This document shows, piece by piece, positions 1 through 8,317 of a stretch of 64,000 nucleotides of DNA (position 1 is its first letter; each line of letters opens with the position of its first letter). This DNA comes from Prochlorococcus marinus str. MIT 9215 (GTDB taxonomy: Bacteria > Cyanobacteriota > Cyanobacteriia > PCC-6307 > Cyanobiaceae). The position numbers were made by a program, and so were the translations under genes. The notes under the pieces are model-generated. The model was not told where the DNA came from. It ran no database searches and saw only the letters and a list, made by a program, of their open reading frames with translations. The stretch lies in the NCBI RefSeq assembly GCF_000018065.1, contig NC_009840.1, positions 992,001 to 1,056,000 of the forward strand. The letters are read 5' to 3'.

Positions 1-1
1 A

Positions 2-622
2 AGAGTAGATGTCATTTACAGACGAATTGATGATGATTTCTTAGATCCTCAAAATTTCAGAAAAGATTCCTGCCTTGGTGTTAGCGGATTACTTGATGCT
101 TTTAAGTCAGGTCATGTTGCTTTAGCGAATGCACCTGGGACTGGAATAGCAGATGACAAAATGATTTATTCATTTGTTCCAAAAATGATTAAATATTATC
201 TTGATGAAGAAATTATTATTAAAAATGTAGAAACGTATATTTGTCATTACCAAAAGGATCGACAATATGTTCTAGAAAATTTATCAAAACTTGTCGTTAA
301 GTCTGTCGCAGAAGCTGGGGGTTATGGAATGTTAATTGGTCCCCACTCAACAACAAGTGAAATAGAAGAATTCGCTAAAAAAATCAAAAAAAATCCTAGG
401 AATTTCATAGCACAACCAACATTAGAATTATCTACTGTGCCATCTTTATGTGATGGAGAACTCTATCCATGTCATGTTGATTTAAGACCATATATCTTGA
501 GAGGGAAAGATTCATGGGTTAGCCCAGGAGGTCTTACGAGGGTAGCATTAAAAAAAGGATCATTAGTAGTGAATTCTTCTCAAGGTGGAGGATGCAAAGA
601 TACATGGGTTGTAGGTAAATAA
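2..622 (+). CDS. Circularly permuted ATP-grasp protein, C-terminal part (5' end outside window)
   Basis: The open frame enters from the window edge and gives about 206 residues before TAA. The visible part has the features of the circularly permuted ATP-grasp family (formerly DUF404/DUF407): an [12 protein letters not shown] loop, a histidine-rich LIGPHST segment, and a C-terminal VDLRPYI...[15 protein letters not shown]...[13 protein letters not shown] stretch. ATP-grasp enzymes usually join an acid to an amine using ATP, but the substrate of this branch is not known. It is followed one base later by the alpha-E gene and then by a transglutaminase-like gene, the usual order for this cassette. 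The first internal ATG (161) is not the real start because the conserved frame continues upstream of it. Confidence 0.85.
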   Translation, partial: RVDVIYRRIDDDFLDPQNFRKDSCLGVSGLLDAFKSGHVALANAPGTGIADDKMIYSFVPKMIKYYLDEEIIIKNVETYICHYQKDRQYVLENLSKLVVKSVAEAGGYGMLIGPHSTTSEIEEFAKKIKKNPRNFIAQPTLELSTVPSLCDGELYPCHVDLRPYILRGKDSWVSPGGLTRVALKKGSLVVNSSQGGGCKDTWVVGK

Positions 623-623
623 T

Positions 624-1565
624 ATGCTTTTAAGTCGTGTAGCAGAATCTCTTTATTGGATAAATCGTTATTTAGAACGTGCAGAAAACATATCTCGTTT
701 TGTGGAAGTAAGTGAAGCAATGTCATTAGATTGTCCACCAGGGAGTGCAGAACCTTGGCTACCGTTAATTGATGCTTCAAGTGATAGAGAATCTTTTGAT
801 AAAAGATTCCCAGAGAAAAAACCTAATGACGTTATTAATTTTTTAATAAGAGATCGTTTAAACCCAAATAGCATAATTTCTTGCATTCAAATGGCAAGAG
901 AAAATGCGAGACAAATCAGAGATGTCATGACCACAGAAATGTGGGAACAAATTAATATTTTATATTGGAATATGCAAGAAGGAGAGGCAATATGGAATAA
1001 ACCAAGACAAGAGCAATTAAGTGAAATAAGGAGGGAATGTCAGCTTTTTTATGGAATTACAGATGCAACTTTAAGCAAGGACCTTGCCTGGAGATTTAGC
1101 ATTCTCGGAAGATTAATCGAAAGAGCTGACAAAACATCAAGAATTTTAGATGTTAAATATTATTTACTCCTACCTAGCTTAGATGAACTTGGAGGAGTTC
1201 TTGATGAGTTGCAATGGATTGCACTTTTACGTTCAGCTGGAGCTTATCAAATGTTTAGGAAAGCAGTGCAAAATTCTATAAAGCCTAATTCAGTTGCGAG
1301 ATTTCTTTTACTTGATCCAATTTTCCCTAGATCAGTAAGATACTGTCTTGAGGGGATAAGCAATACTCTTAAAATGATAGATTCCTCCCCTCCTCCAGAA
1401 AACCCCACAGAATTAGAGTGTATGAGAGGTTTGCTTAAAGCAAAGTGGAGTTATATCAGAATTGAAGATATAATTAATGATGGTTTACATGAAGCAATCG
1501 ATTCATTGCAAATGGATTTAAATAAATTAAATGATCTCATTCAAGAAAAATATTTTATTAATTAA
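624..1565 (+). CDS. Alpha-E domain protein (DUF403)
   Basis: A 313-residue, mostly helical protein. The first 29 residues (MLLSRVAESLYWINRYLERAE and on) are the hallmark of the alpha-E family, and a second typical segment is LAWRFSILGRLIERADKTSRILDVKYY near residue 155-180. The family almost always lies beside a circularly permuted ATP-grasp gene and a transglutaminase-like gene, as here, and is thought to act with them. Its biochemistry is unknown. The ATG lies one base after the upstream stop, which suggests one transcript and translational coupling. Its length is normal for the family. Confidence 0.88.
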   Translation: MLLSRVAESLYWINRYLERAENISRFVEVSEAMSLDCPPGSAEPWLPLIDASSDRESFDKRFPEKKPNDVINFLIRDRLNPNSIISCIQMARENARQIRDVMTTEMWEQINILYWNMQEGEAIWNKPRQEQLSEIRRECQLFYGITDATLSKDLAWRFSILGRLIERADKTSRILDVKYYLLLPSLDELGGVLDELQWIALLRSAGAYQMFRKAVQNSIKPNSVARFLLLDPIFPRSVRYCLEGISNTLKMIDSSPPPENPTELECMRGLLKAKWSYIRIEDIINDGLHEAIDSLQMDLNKLNDLIQEKYFIN

Positions 1566-1576
1566 AAAGTTTATTA

Positions 1577-2434
1577 ATGAGAATTAAATACCTCCACAAA
1601 CTTGAATATAAATACGAAGACCCTGTTCAATTAGGAGAACATAGATTATGTATAAAGCCACGGTCAAATGGATTCCAAGAGCTAAAGAATTTTGAATTAA
1701 AAATAACCCCAGAACCAGAAATTATTTATCCATTACTTTCTGCCAGCGGAGAAGAAATCATTCGAATTAGATTTAATGGATTCACCGATAATCTAATTAT
1801 TGAATCAATTAGCGAAGTTGTAACTATTAAACATCCAAACATTATTGATGGGGTTAAAAATAGAGATTTAACATTACCTTTTTGTAGAAGCATTATTAAC
1901 AGAGATTTACAGGGAGCATTAGAGGGGTGGATGCCAAATGGACAACACGATCCCTCTGCCGTAGAACTTGCCCAAGAAGCTTTAGCAGGAAGCATTAATA
2001 ACGCATTATCATTTACATACCAGCTAATAGACATTATTCAAGATCGGGTTAAATATACTAAAAGACATACAGGTCCTGCATGGCCGGCCAGCAGAACACT
2101 TAGAGAGCGAATAGGTTCATGTAGAGATTTAGCAATGCTAATGGTTGAAGCTTGTAGGTCTATTGGTATCCCAAGTAGATTTGTTAGTGGTTATCATTTT
2201 GAAGAACCATTACCCTCTGAGTTAGATTTACATGCTTGGGCTGAGCTATATATTCCAGGTGCTGGTTGGAGAGGTTTTGATCCCAGCGGAAAAGGATTAA
2301 TAGATGATAGATATTTAACATTGGTATCCTCTTCCAAATCCAATTTAACCTCTGTAATTACAGGAAACTTTATAGGAAAAAATAATTTAGAAAACACCTT
2401 ATCCTGGGAAATCAAACCTCTTAGGATAAAATAA
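1577..2434 (+). CDS. Transglutaminase-like cysteine peptidase-fold protein
   Basis: A 285-residue protein with an N-terminal bacterial transglutaminase-associated beta domain (about 1-90) and a transglutaminase core. The Cys-His-Asp triad is visible: C182 in GSCRDLA, H219 in DLHAWAEL and D235 in RGFDPSG. Members form or cleave amide bonds, and this subgroup accompanies circularly permuted ATP-grasp and alpha-E genes. The gene starts 11 bases after the alpha-E stop and is the last of the three. An inferred role is making, trimming or crosslinking a peptide product of the ATP-grasp enzyme, but nothing in the sequence names the substrate. No signal peptide is seen, so it is probably cytoplasmic. 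Confidence 0.87.
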   Translation: MRIKYLHKLEYKYEDPVQLGEHRLCIKPRSNGFQELKNFELKITPEPEIIYPLLSASGEEIIRIRFNGFTDNLIIESISEVVTIKHPNIIDGVKNRDLTLPFCRSIINRDLQGALEGWMPNGQHDPSAVELAQEALAGSINNALSFTYQLIDIIQDRVKYTKRHTGPAWPASRTLRERIGSCRDLAMLMVEACRSIGIPSRFVSGYHFEEPLPSELDLHAWAELYIPGAGWRGFDPSGKGLIDDRYLTLVSSSKSNLTSVITGNFIGKNNLENTLSWEIKPLRIK

Positions 2435-2558
2435 ACGCTAAATCTTCAATCTTTCAAATCAAGAAAAAGATAAATAAAAATATATTTCTTTTTTAGTGTT
2501 AATTGATACGTTACTAGATATATATATCTGTTTTTATTTGTTAAATATTTAAAGAAAA

Positions 2559-3080
2559 TTGAACTCAAGTTTAGAAATTCCAGTTATCAAATCAAACGAA
2601 TCGAAAATGTTTGAATTGATAAGTTATGAAAAATTTCGCGATACAAAAAATGTTAGATTTTTTGATATTAGTATTAATGACTCAAATTATAGAGATCTAG
2701 TTATTCACAGCGGTCCCGCAGTTAGTCCGCCAAATTATGAAGAATTTAATAATTGGCAATTTTACATACATCACAATCAAGAAGATAATCTGCTAGCTAT
2801 CTCTGGGGGAAGAACATTTTTTCTTGTCAATTTTGGCTGGGATTATCCTTTTTATAAAGTAAGATTAGAATCTTGCGGATATATTCTAAGAATACCTAGA
2901 GGAACTTTTCATAGATCAGTATCTGACGAAAACGGTTCAATAGTTTTAAATCAAGCCATTAGAGATAAAGGCGGAACAGTTGAGTCTGAATTCAAGGTTA
3001 CGAATAGCAAAGATAACAAAAAACTTCTTGATTGTATAAATAATTTAGAACCTAGATTTAAAATTTATAGTGTTAAATAA
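2559..3080 (+). CDS. Conserved hypothetical protein, cupin-like
   Basis: A 173-residue protein that I do not recognise by name. The middle (about 60-145) alternates short beta-strand-like segments and has a cupin-like feel: NNWQFYIHHNQEDNLLAISG, GRTFFLVNFGW, then GYILRIPRGTFHRSVSDENGS, where a proline-glycine turn precedes a histidine as in cupin motif 2. This suggests a small-molecule or sugar-binding beta barrel, but metal ligands are incomplete, so the function is open. The start shown is a TTG; an in-frame ATG at 2607 would give 157 residues and is equally possible. It stands alone between the transglutaminase gene and the pentapeptide gene. Confidence 0.6.
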   Translation: MNSSLEIPVIKSNESKMFELISYEKFRDTKNVRFFDISINDSNYRDLVIHSGPAVSPPNYEEFNNWQFYIHHNQEDNLLAISGGRTFFLVNFGWDYPFYKVRLESCGYILRIPRGTFHRSVSDENGSIVLNQAIRDKGGTVESEFKVTNSKDNKKLLDCINNLEPRFKIYSVK

Positions 3081-3163
3081 TTTTAAAAAGGAGTTCAGAA
3101 TTTATACATCAATTTAAAAAATTATCTAATTGTTATATTATAAAATAATCCAAATTTTTTAAT

Positions 3164-3682
3164 ATGAAATTTTTTAAGTTTTTAAGATATTTTTTATGCA
3201 TAACTTTTTCTTTCTTAGTTTTTTCTTCTCCAGTTTTTGCTGGGGCGAATGTTGCTGTTAAGGGAGAAGGAGATGAAGTCCCAAGTTATGTGAGATCTAA
3301 TATTACAGGATTTAATTTCCATGGAGAAGATCTTCATTTATCTTCTATAGCCGGAGCAGTGGCAAGAGATGCAGATTTTAGTGACGTTGATTTACATGGG
3401 ACAACTTTAACCCTATCTGATTTAAAAGGTTCTAATTTAAATGGTATCGACCTTACCGATACTCTTTCTGATAGAGTTAATTTCCAAAAAACAGATCTTA
3501 GAAATGCTGTTTTAATAAATATGATCGCCTCAGGTAGCAGTTTTGCAGGAGCTCAAATAGAAGGAGCAGATTTTTCTTACGCTATTCTTGACAGCGAAGA
3601 TCAAAGAAATCTTTGTGAAATTGCTGATGGGATCAATCCCACAACAGGCGTTTCAACAAGAGATAGTCTTGAGTGTAGTTAG
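3164..3682 (+). CDS. Pentapeptide-repeat protein, probably exported to the thylakoid lumen or periplasm
   Basis: 172 residues. Residues 1-26 are a clear signal peptide ending VFA, with cleavage expected before G27. From about residue 48 the protein shows pentapeptide-like repeats, A(D/N)(L/F)[37 protein letters not shown]. These fold into a right-handed beta helix. Similar small lumenal pentapeptide proteins occur widely in cyanobacteria and plants, with unknown function. The C-terminal part has two cysteines (in NLCEIAD and SLECS) that could form a disulfide outside the cytoplasm. An AT-rich run just upstream (3131-3150) contains possible -10 elements. Confidence 0.85.
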   Translation: MKFFKFLRYFLCITFSFLVFSSPVFAGANVAVKGEGDEVPSYVRSNITGFNFHGEDLHLSSIAGAVARDADFSDVDLHGTTLTLSDLKGSNLNGIDLTDTLSDRVNFQKTDLRNAVLINMIASGSSFAGAQIEGADFSYAILDSEDQRNLCEIADGINPTTGVSTRDSLECS

Positions 3683-3693
3683 CCAAAAAGAAA

Positions 3694-4047
3694 TTATAAG
3701 TAAACTTTTTTCCCATTATTAAATTTATAAATCTTTTGTTCATCGTCTTGAAATATCATTTCACCATTTAATTTGGATTTCTTAAATTTTGAAAGTCTTG
3801 CCCTGTGTATATTGGATTTTCTACTTATATTTTCCTCATTGTCGTAAATCCCAATATAAATATTTATGTTTGGATTTGAGAAGGTTTTTTCTTCCTCCCT
3901 TAAAAATATTCTTTCAATATTTGTTTGCGTACTCTGGAGTTTATTTTTAAATTTATCTAATTTTAAGTTCTTTGATTTTTTAGATTTAATTTTTTTGAAG
4001 ACAAAAAAAACAACTCCTAAAATTAGAAAAACTAAAAATATATTCAT
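3694..4047 (-). CDS. Hypothetical protein with N-terminal membrane anchor
   Basis: 117 residues, unrecognised. Residues 2-18 are hydrophobic and followed by a lysine-rich stretch (KKIKSKKSKNLKLDKFKNK), so the protein is anchored with the rest in the cytoplasm by the positive-inside rule. The soluble remainder is basic and ends GEMIFQDDEQKIYKFNNGKKVYL, a beta-hairpin-like tail. It begins 3 bases after the stop of another small membrane protein gene, so the two are probably cotranscribed. The stop lies 11 bases from that of the convergent pentapeptide gene. The frame is longer than chance favours for such AT-rich DNA and has a coherent domain pattern, so I accept it as a gene. Confidence 0.6.
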   Translation of the reverse strand: MNIFLVFLILGVVFFVFKKIKSKKSKNLKLDKFKNKLQSTQTNIERIFLREEEKTFSNPNINIYIGIYDNEENISRKSNIHRARLSKFKKSKLNGEMIFQDDEQKIYKFNNGKKVYL

Positions 4048-4050
4048 TAC

Positions 4051-4242
4051 CTATTTAATTTTTATTTTTATATCTACGCCAAGGCTACTTTTAGTAGTTA
4101 GTATTTCTTTTTTTAAGATTCCATAAGTAAACATTCTAGATAAAGTTTTCAAAGATTTAAAAACCAAAAAAACAGTAAATAAAAAGAAAACAATAAGATT
4201 TTCTACAAGAATTTTTTGATTTTTATTTTGTAAGTTGCTCAT
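4051..4242 (-). CDS. Small single-pass membrane protein, hypothetical
   Basis: 63 residues: a polar N-terminus, a hydrophobic segment (about residues 14-28, VENLIVFFLFTVFLVF), then a basic tail. No known family is recognised. It lies between the PfkB kinase gene (stop 4259) and the membrane-anchored protein gene that starts 3 bases after its own stop, all on the minus strand, so it fits a small operon. No strong ribosome binding site is visible before its ATG. It could be a chance frame in AT-rich DNA, but the tight spacing on both sides argues for a gene. Confidence 0.45.
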   Translation of the reverse strand: MSNLQNKNQKILVENLIVFFLFTVFLVFKSLKTLSRMFTYGILKKEILTTKSSLGVDIKIKIK

Positions 4243-4258
4243 GAAAATGTTAATTCAA

Positions 4259-5125
4259 TTATTTATAATTATTTGCATATGGGCCAAAAAATTCACTGGC
4301 ATCTCTTCCCATTACTTTAGCAAGATTTAAACTTTTATCTATATCCCATTTAGATGCCATTCCATAAAGAATCCCAGCAGCAAAAGAATCGCCACATCCA
4401 TAAGAATCAACCTTTAATTTTTTATTTTTTAGAGCCTTATATCTTCCACCAGGAAATATTATTCCTCCCTTCTCTCCCTCGGTTTTAATAGTAAATTTGG
4501 GTTTTAAGGATAATTCAGAAAAAGAAAAAAATTCTCCGGGATCAAGATTACTGCCTATTAATCCATCTAAAGTGACATTTGATTTATTAATTATATTTAA
4601 TCCCACTCTTGGTGTTGTGCATAGAATTGAAGCTGATCTAGCAATTTTAAAAATTTCTGAATCAGATGCAGTAATAAAAATTCCATCCATTTTTTTTAAA
4701 ATGTTCCAATCTAACTTGTCTTTATGAGTTGGAGCTAACCTTTCTCCAATAACTGTTATAGCTCTTTCACCTTGAGAGTCAATTAAACTAAATCCTCTTC
4801 TCGTTGGTTTATCACGCCAAGCCACATGCAACTTAATTCCCATATTCGAGAGAATCTTGAAACACTTATCTCCATAATCATCATTACCTAATGACGTAAA
4901 AAAATGAATTTGGTTTAAAGTTAAATCCGAAAGTATTTTCGCGATAATAGATCCACCGCCAGCTGGATATTCAATGGACTTTTTAGAATGAGAGATGGTT
5001 CCTGGCTTCGGCAATTTATCGACTCTTAAGAAATTAATCCACTCAACATGGCCAACTACAGCAAAATTTAAATTACCTTTTTCGAATTTATATTCTTCAA
5101 ATTTATTTTTCTTTTCAACAGTCAT
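4259..5125 (-). CDS. PfkB/ribokinase-family carbohydrate kinase
   Basis: 288 residues, normal for the PfkB family. The N-terminal region has the substrate-side glycine motif (KSIEYPAGGGSIIAKILSDL, about 48-68). The C-terminal signature is DSYGCGDSFAAG, where D246 is the expected catalytic base and GCGD forms the anion hole. The family phosphorylates sugars or nucleosides with ATP; the substrate cannot be read from the sequence, and ribokinase, fructokinase or adenosine kinase-like roles are possible. It is transcribed away from the DUF2834 gene across a 41-base gap and probably continues into the two small membrane protein genes. Confidence 0.85.
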   Translation of the reverse strand: MTVEKKNKFEEYKFEKGNLNFAVVGHVEWINFLRVDKLPKPGTISHSKKSIEYPAGGGSIIAKILSDLTLNQIHFFTSLGNDDYGDKCFKILSNMGIKLHVAWRDKPTRRGFSLIDSQGERAITVIGERLAPTHKDKLDWNILKKMDGIFITASDSEIFKIARSASILCTTPRVGLNIINKSNVTLDGLIGSNLDPGEFFSFSELSLKPKFTIKTEGEKGGIIFPGGRYKALKNKKLKVDSYGCGDSFAAGILYGMASKWDIDKSLNLAKVMGRDASEFFGPYANNYK

Positions 5126-5166
5126 GTGCCTTTAAATACTATTATTAAAAGAAATATTTTTGACAG

Positions 5167-5538
5167 GTGAATTCATTAAACATTTTAAAAGATAACAAAA
5201 AGATCCTATCTTATCTTTACCTTTTTCTATCTATTTTAGGAGCTATCCTTCCAATGATGGCAAATTTCGCATTTGCTAGGGAATATGGAAATAGTTTTGA
5301 TATCAATAACTTCATTTCTTTAGCGAATGCCAACCCTGCAGCTCAGTCAATTTCTAGAGACTTATTAGTAGGTGCAAGTGCTATTTTTATATGGATAGTA
5401 AATGAATCAAAAAAGCTAGACATGAAGAATATGTGGGTAGTTTACGTTGGAACTTTTCTTATTGCATTTGCATTCTCCGCACCTTTTTTCTTATTTCTAA
5501 GAGAGAGAAGAATTATTGAATTAGAAAAGATTAATTAA
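5167..5538 (+). CDS. DUF2834 membrane protein
   Basis: 123 residues with three hydrophobic spans: about 16-36 (ILSYLYLFLSILGAILPMMA), 65-80 (LLVGASAIFIWIV) and 90-110 (WVVYVGTFLIAFAFSAPFFLFL). The ARE(Y)...N...FI.LANANPAA...DL pattern is that of the DUF2834 family of small integral membrane proteins, which have no assigned function. The start is GTG. The gene converges on the MFS transporter gene and the two stop codons overlap on the same TTAA (5535-5538). Confidence 0.75.
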   Translation: MNSLNILKDNKKILSYLYLFLSILGAILPMMANFAFAREYGNSFDINNFISLANANPAAQSISRDLLVGASAIFIWIVNESKKLDMKNMWVVYVGTFLIAFAFSAPFFLFLRERRIIELEKIN

Positions 5539-6764
5539 AATAATCTCTTAAATAGAATTGCAAATACAATAAAACAACAACATGAAATTGAAAGCCAGAT
5601 TATTGAAGCATAACCAAATAGATCTAATATACGCCCTGAAATAAATGGTCCAAAAAAATAACCCATAGCAAAACATTGTGATAGTAGAGCAAGTGCAAAA
5701 CCTTTTTTATTTGAAGGAGCTATTCTAAAAACGACATCTGTTGATGTTGGAAGAAATGAAGCAGTCCCTAAACTTACTAAAATCAAGGAAAAAGAAATCA
5801 AAATAAAAGCTGGGACATTTAAATAACTAGATATAAATAATAAAAATGAAGCGAAAGAGAAATTTATTAAACTAAATTTCAAGCCAAATAATCTTTCTTT
5901 CTTAGATATCCAAGAACCTACAGGCCATTGTAAAAACAACAATAAAATTAATTGAATAGAAATTATAAAACTAATAATTTCTTTGCTTAATGCATTGCGA
6001 TATACTCCACCTTTAACAAGATCCAGAGGCAAAGTTACTTGAATCAAAGCTAAAGAGGTAGTTATCAACAAAATAGATAAAATTATTATTATTGAATTTT
6101 TATTCCATTTCAGTTGTTTCTGACTAGTTGGATATTCTAATTTTTTTTGGAAATTTTCTAAGTTTCTATTAATCGAACAACTATTTCTAGATATTAAATA
6201 TGTGATAACTAACATACAAAAGATATCATTAATAAAAATTGATTTAGGATACAAAAAATTAGTCATATAACCCCCTAAAAATACCCCTAGAAATATTCCT
6301 AAAGCCTCCGAACTTCTAACAAGAGCATAAGCTTTGCGTGTTTCGATATGATTACAAAAATAGGGCACTCCAAACTCGGCAGCAGGCCAATATATTCCTG
6401 CAGCAGCTCCAACAAATGATTGTCCAATTATGTACAAAAAGGTGTCTCTTGAGAAAATGAGGCATAAGCTAGCGGCAATACTTAGTATTGAAGAAGTAAC
6501 TAATGGAAATTGTATTTTCCCTGTTTTATTAAGATAATTACCTGTAAAGAGTCTTGATATGGTTCCAATTATTGCTGAGATGGTAAACCCCAAGCCAATA
6601 TCTGTTGCAGATAATCCTATGTTATTAAAAATAAGTGATGTTAAATAAATAACACCTCCTGCTCCAAATGCAGCGTAAAATCTTATCTTGGTTATTAACC
6701 TCAAATGATATGGAAATTGAATCCACCAATTTTTGCTAATTTGTAAACTGTTTGGACTAATCAC
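5535..6764 (-). CDS. Major facilitator superfamily (MFS) transporter
   Basis: 409 residues with about 12 hydrophobic helices in two halves separated by a polar loop near 190-215 (SRNSCSINRNLENFQKKLEY). The conserved loop between helices 2 and 3 appears as GTISRLFTGNYLNKTGK (about 68-84), matching the MFS G-x-x-x-D/R-R-x-G type motif. It moves a small solute or drug across the cytoplasmic membrane by proton or ion coupling; substrate not predictable. The start is GTG at 6764, with only two bases between it and the divergent GTG of the next gene, so its promoter must lie inside that neighbour. Its stop overlaps that of the DUF2834 gene. Confidence 0.85.
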   Translation of the reverse strand: MISPNSLQISKNWWIQFPYHLRLITKIRFYAAFGAGGVIYLTSLIFNNIGLSATDIGLGFTISAIIGTISRLFTGNYLNKTGKIQFPLVTSSILSIAASLCLIFSRDTFLYIIGQSFVGAAAGIYWPAAEFGVPYFCNHIETRKAYALVRSSEALGIFLGVFLGGYMTNFLYPKSIFINDIFCMLVITYLISRNSCSINRNLENFQKKLEYPTSQKQLKWNKNSIIIILSILLITTSLALIQVTLPLDLVKGGVYRNALSKEIISFIISIQLILLLFLQWPVGSWISKKERLFGLKFSLINFSFASFLLFISSYLNVPAFILISFSLILVSLGTASFLPTSTDVVFRIAPSNKKGFALALLSQCFAMGYFFGPFISGRILDLFGYASIIWLSISCCCFIVFAILFKRLF

Positions 6765-6766
6765 AA

Positions 6767-8317
6767 GTGAAATACATTTTTATAATTTTTTTAAGTTTTT
6801 GTGGTTTATTTTTTAATAATGGTTTAGAGGCTGCTGAAAAGATAAATATTAAATTTGAAGAGATGGAAATCCCTCTTACTATAGAACAATTATCAAAATT
6901 AGAAAAATACAAAGATGATTCAACAGAATTAATAGATTGGTTAAAAAAAAATGGATTAAAAAAAGTTTTTGAATTATCAAAATTTTTAGAATTTCCAGTT
7001 TTCAAGGAACAGGGATTAAGCAGAGAAATATTAAGAAGTTGGATAGGGCGTAAAATTCTTACAGAATTAAGCAAAAGTATTAATGTTCCAAATGACAATA
7101 ATGGAACAGAAATTTATAACACTATAGAAAATTTATTAGATCAAAAAAAAGAAGTTTCAACTTTAGAAATCATAAAGGCATTACCATCAGAAGAAATATC
7201 ACTAGATATTGATAATTTTATTTTAATAATTTCATCTTGGAAAAATGAATTATCAATACAACAAGAACTTTTATCCAAATTAAATAAACTTGAGAGAACA
7301 AACAAATATGCTTTTAAAAATACTGAAAAAAAATCAACTGAAGATCTAATAAAAATTGATAAAAAAATTTATGCTCCACATCGAGTGAAACCTTTTGAAA
7401 TTGAAATATGGAAAAGTAATAAAACAAATGACGATAAAGAGCTGATAATTTTTATGCCTGGACTTGGAGGAGAAATAAACAATTTTAAATGGATAGGCAA
7501 TGAATTGGTTAGAAGAGGTTGGCCAATATTATTCATAGATCATAGAGGAAGTAATTTAGAATCATTCATGGAAGTAATCGAAGGTAAGGAAACAATCCCA
7601 GGAAGTGCAGACTTTTTCTTATATAGAATTAAGGATTTAGATGCTGTATTAAAAGCTCATGAAAATGGAGAATTTGGTTTACCTAATGATTCTTATATTT
7701 TAATGGGACATTCACTTGGTGCTTTAATAGCACTTTTATATGAAGGTAATAAACCTACTGATCAATTAGAGGATAAATGTGATTCGGCATTAAAAGATTT
7801 TGCGGTAACAAATTTATCTAAATTACTTCAATGTCAGTTGAGCGAAATACCATTCACTAAAAAAAATAACCCTAATAAAGCCAGTGCGATTATAGGTTTT
7901 AATTCATTTGGAAGTTTATTATGGCCAAAAGAAAATAGTACAGGCATTAAAACACCAACCCTTCTAATAGGTGGTACGTATGACCTTATTACACCATTAA
8001 TGAATGAACAATTTAGAGTTTTTTCTGCTTTAAATAATCCATCAAATAGATTTCTCATTATTGAAGGAGCAAGTCATTTCTCTCCAATAAGAATTAATAA
8101 AAGCTATGAAGAAAATAATGACGTCTTCAAAATAAGTGAATCTTTTATTGGTTCAGATCCAATATTAGTACAAGATTTATCTACGAAATTTATAGTTGAA
8201 TTTTTAAAAAATATTAAAAACCAAAAGATCCCTACAGTTGTTAAAAACCAAAGAGATTTGGGACTTGATTTCCATCTTTTAGATCTTGAAACAATAAAAG
8301 AAATTTCCGAAATTTAG
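6767..8317 (+). CDS. Secreted alpha/beta hydrolase (DUF1400-type N-terminal domain)
   Basis: 516 residues. A short signal peptide (about 1-22, ending LEA) supports the GTG start and export. Residues about 30-170 resemble the cyanobacterial DUF1400 domain placed before a hydrolase. The alpha/beta-hydrolase core follows: oxyanion segment IIFMPGLGGEINNF (about 226-239), HRGS (about 258-261), nucleophile elbow GHSLGAL, an acid near GGTYDLITP and a final histidine in EGASHFSP. It likely cleaves an ester or amide in the periplasm; substrate unknown. Only two bases separate its start from that of the divergent MFS gene, and its stop overlaps the permease gene stop by 4 bases. Confidence 0.82.
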   Translation: MKYIFIIFLSFCGLFFNNGLEAAEKINIKFEEMEIPLTIEQLSKLEKYKDDSTELIDWLKKNGLKKVFELSKFLEFPVFKEQGLSREILRSWIGRKILTELSKSINVPNDNNGTEIYNTIENLLDQKKEVSTLEIIKALPSEEISLDIDNFILIISSWKNELSIQQELLSKLNKLERTNKYAFKNTEKKSTEDLIKIDKKIYAPHRVKPFEIEIWKSNKTNDDKELIIFMPGLGGEINNFKWIGNELVRRGWPILFIDHRGSNLESFMEVIEGKETIPGSADFFLYRIKDLDAVLKAHENGEFGLPNDSYILMGHSLGALIALLYEGNKPTDQLEDKCDSALKDFAVTNLSKLLQCQLSEIPFTKKNNPNKASAIIGFNSFGSLLWPKENSTGIKTPTLLIGGTYDLITPLMNEQFRVFSALNNPSNRFLIIEGASHFSPIRINKSYEENNDVFKISESFIGSDPILVQDLSTKFIVEFLKNIKNQKIPTVVKNQRDLGLDFHLLDLETIKEISEI

